DNA of 46,639 nucleotides. It comes from CAZEDU01 sp964511185. GTDB taxonomy: Bacteria > Myxococcota > Myxococcia > Myxococcales > Myxococcaceae. Of this stretch, positions 44,997 to 46,639 are shown piece after piece; position 1 is the first letter of the stretch, and each line of letters begins with the position of its first letter. A program made the position numbers and the translations under genes. The notes below the pieces were generated by a model. That model did not search any database and had not been told where the DNA came from. It saw only the letters and a list, made by a program, of their open reading frames with translations. The stretch lies in the NCBI GenBank assembly GCA_964511185.1, contig CAZEDU010000029.1:1-46639 (forward strand), written 5' to 3'.

Positions 44997-46370
44997 CTAC
45001 TCGCCCGCAGGCTTGAAGAGGAATGGGTAGGTGACGACGACCACGCCGCCGCCCCTGGGCTTGGGAAAGAGCCAGCCGTGGACGCGATTGGCGACGCAAG
45101 ACTCGAGCGTCCTGTCATCGGCGCTCGATTGCACCACCGATGAGCTCGCCACGCTGCCGCTGGCCGAGATGACGAACTGCACCGCCACCTTGCCGGAGAG
45201 GTTCGGGTGTCGGGTGAGCTGGCTCTCGTAGCAGTACTTGATTTGGTTGATGTTGCGACGAATGACCTGCCGGATGAGCTCTTTGTCGAGCGCGCCCGTC
45301 AGCGTGATCTCCGACGGCGGGATGTCCAAGACCGTCGGCGGCTTACCGGCGGGTAGGTCCACGTCGGATCCGTAGTCGCGGATTCCCCCGCCGCGGCCCT
45401 TGGTGCCAATAACTCCAATGCCGATGGTGTCGTCCAGGCCGCCACCTCCCTGACTCGAGCCGCGCAGACCCCAGCCGTCGACTCCTCTCGAGTTGCCAGG
45501 CGCCGCGCCGAGCATGTCGCCGATGGCCTCCCTCAACCCACCGCCCAAACCGCTCCGGCCCCAAACCGTGGAGAAGCCACCGCCTCGAGAGCCGAGCACG
45601 ACTTGAACCAGCCTGCGCGCATGATCCTTGTTGTCGGCATCGCCCTTGGGCGCCGCGTGGGCCGAGCGTTTGGGGGCGTCGCGTCTGCCCATCTGCCCCT
45701 CATGGCCATGACGCTTGGCCGTTACCTCTGTCTGATCTTTCCTGCGCCGGCTGATCTGCTCGAGCGGCGAGCTCTCACGAGGTTCGGGAGGCTTGAGGAC
45801 AAATTTGGCGAGGCGACGCTGGTTGGCGAACAGCTCGTCACTGGACCGGACACCCTCACGATCTCGGTTCAAAGCGGCGACGATGAAAAAACCGGCGAAG
45901 AAGAAGAGCACCAAGAGGACGTTCAGCGCCGTGTAGTCGATGGTCCCTGCGAATGGCACGATGACTGGCTTGGGCACCGGCTGAAAGAACACCTCGAGGA
46001 CGATGCCGCCCAGGTCGACCCAAGCCCGATCACCGGACCGAAGCGAGATGGCGTGACCGTCGCGATCGCGCATGGCGATGCCGCCCTCGACCGCGCGCCT
46101 CAGGCTCATCACCTGCTCGCCGCGGCGACGCAGCTCACCGTTCATCTCGTGCGTGAAACGAAGCGTGAAGCTTTGCGTGTCGCTTTGCACCACCTCGAAT
46201 TTTTCGCCGCTGTGCCTCTGAGTGCCCATGGCGAAGCTCACGCCCGCGGCGGAGCCGACCGTAAACGTCGCCGGCGCGCCGGGCTTGAGGAAGTGCTCCG
46301 CGACCAGCTGGTCGCCCCAGAGGAGCCGCAGCTCGAGCCCGAGCAGGCGCTTGGTCAAGAGGTCGGTCAT
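44997..46370 (-). CDS. AgmX/PglI C-terminal-domain protein (TonB-like, myxobacterial)
   Basis: 457 residues from ATG 46370, with AGGAG seven bases upstream. The N-terminal about 130 residues are a beta-rich cytoplasmic domain (LLWGDQLVAEHFLKPG, FEVVQSDTQSFTLRF), followed by one membrane helix, NVLLVLFFFAGFFIVAAL at about 150-168. A long Arg/Lys then Gly-rich linker follows (RGGGFSTVWGRSGLGGGLRE, GWGLRGSSQGGGGLDDT). The last 95 residues are the AgmX/PglI C-terminal domain: IRRNINQIKYCYESQL, LSGKVAVQFVISASGSV, CVANRVHGWLFPKPRGGG. That domain is TonB-like and occurs in proteins of adventurous gliding and related envelope machines. It is a strong lineage marker for Myxococcota; the specific machine is not known. 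Confidence 0.92.
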   Translation of the reverse strand: MTDLLTKRLLGLELRLLWGDQLVAEHFLKPGAPATFTVGSAAGVSFAMGTQRHSGEKFEVVQSDTQSFTLRFTHEMNGELRRRGEQVMSLRRAVEGGIAMRDRDGHAISLRSGDRAWVDLGGIVLEVFFQPVPKPVIVPFAGTIDYTALNVLLVLFFFAGFFIVAALNRDREGVRSSDELFANQRRLAKFVLKPPEPRESSPLEQISRRRKDQTEVTAKRHGHEGQMGRRDAPKRSAHAAPKGDADNKDHARRLVQVVLGSRGGGFSTVWGRSGLGGGLREAIGDMLGAAPGNSRGVDGWGLRGSSQGGGGLDDTIGIGVIGTKGRGGGIRDYGSDVDLPAGKPPTVLDIPPSEITLTGALDKELIRQVIRRNINQIKYCYESQLTRHPNLSGKVAVQFVISASGSVASSSVVQSSADDRTLESCVANRVHGWLFPKPRGGGVVVVTYPFLFKPAGE

Positions 46371-46550
46371 CACTCAGCTCCTCATCCGAGGCGTTCAACC
46401 GCTTGGGACAACCGCTCCAGCAGAGAAGTTCTTGGCGGGCCAACTCGTACCGCTGGCAACCGGCCTCGCGTCTGAGCGGCGAGATCCACGAACGGTGGCT
46501 AACCTCGAGAGCGGGAGCCGCAGCGGTCCCAGCTCGCAAGGGAGACTTGT

Positions 46551-46639
46551 ATGCTTCTTGCCGTTCTGATCGTAGGTGCGGTGGCTGCCTATTTTGTGCT
46601 GCGGCCGGTCCCCATCAAACCGGTGCGCTGGGACGTGTC
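46551..46639 (+). CDS. Start of an exported or membrane protein, cut by the window
   Basis: Only 29 codons are visible. ATG 46551 has AGGGAG upstream. The sequence MLLAVLIVGAVAAYFVLRP is a hydrophobic signal or anchor, followed by VPIKPVRWDV. This short juxtamembrane pattern resembles the start of some SMP-30/strictosidine-synthase-like propellers, but the evidence is too little for a call. It is divergent from the AgmX-like gene across 180 bases. Confidence 0.5.
   Translation, partial: MLLAVLIVGAVAAYFVLRPVPIKPVRWDV

Overview
The window is high-GC DNA from a Myxococcota (myxobacterium-like) chromosome, probably a draft or metagenome-assembled scaffold: four runs of N (about 10, 10, 101 and 10 bases) interrupt it, three inside genes. 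The lineage call rests on the AgmX/PglI-type TonB-like protein at the right end, many Asp/Pro/Ala/Gly-linker lipoproteins, a DUF1592-type haem lipoprotein, choice-of-anchor/ASH-repeat surface proteins and TPR/FlgO-like envelope proteins. No rRNA, tRNA, CRISPR array, insertion sequence or prophage was seen.

Layout. 1-4609 (minus): three exported proteins, a DUF1592 haem lipoprotein (cut by the left edge), a PEBP-like lipoprotein and a sugar dehydrogenase propeller fused to a dihaem tail. 4804-8383: lipid kinase, DUF4272 protein, OPT transporter. 8697-12449 (minus): two ASH-repeat lipoproteins. 12450-15725: a stress module, CBS protein and Hsp20 leftward, macro-domain protein and a periplasmic possible c-haem protein rightward, with two sigma54-type promoters flanking an NtrC-type dyad. 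15830-18063: ATP-grasp ligase and a propeller lipoprotein. 18195-22895: formate-THF ligase, small membrane protein, methyltransferase, 2OG oxygenase-like protein, DUF1624-type membrane protein. 22876-27968: sensor kinase divergent from a trehalose operon whose OtsA carries a membrane sensor-like N terminus, then a MarR regulator. 28189-33691: winged-helix protein, then a CPA2 antiporter/universal stress protein/ClC operon. 33769-38058: DUF2723 membrane protein and the ergothioneine pair egtB-egtD. 38066-39198: a MarR-methyltransferase operon with a striking operator. 39249-43110 (minus): Cys-rich lipoprotein, FlgO/LpoB-like protein and a frameshifted GNAT gene. 43193-46639: unknown basic protein, PIG-V-like mannosyltransferase, AgmX-like protein and the first codons of an exported protein.

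Together the genes describe envelope biology and stress tolerance: trehalose (osmotic), ergothioneine (oxidative), Hsp20 (protein folding), ion and pH homeostasis, and many lipoproteins. Genes are tightly packed: six same-strand pairs overlap through stop/start codons and three convergent pairs overlap exactly at their stop codons. The most promising second-look items are the sigma54/NtrC-like divergent control region (13588-13831), the interlocking MarR operator over a near-leaderless start (39198-39219), the perfect 36-bp in-frame duplication (38450-38521), the single-base frameshift in the GNAT gene (42685-42688), the GGGGACAGTCCCC inverted array (12532-12614) and the sensor-fused trehalose-phosphate synthase.
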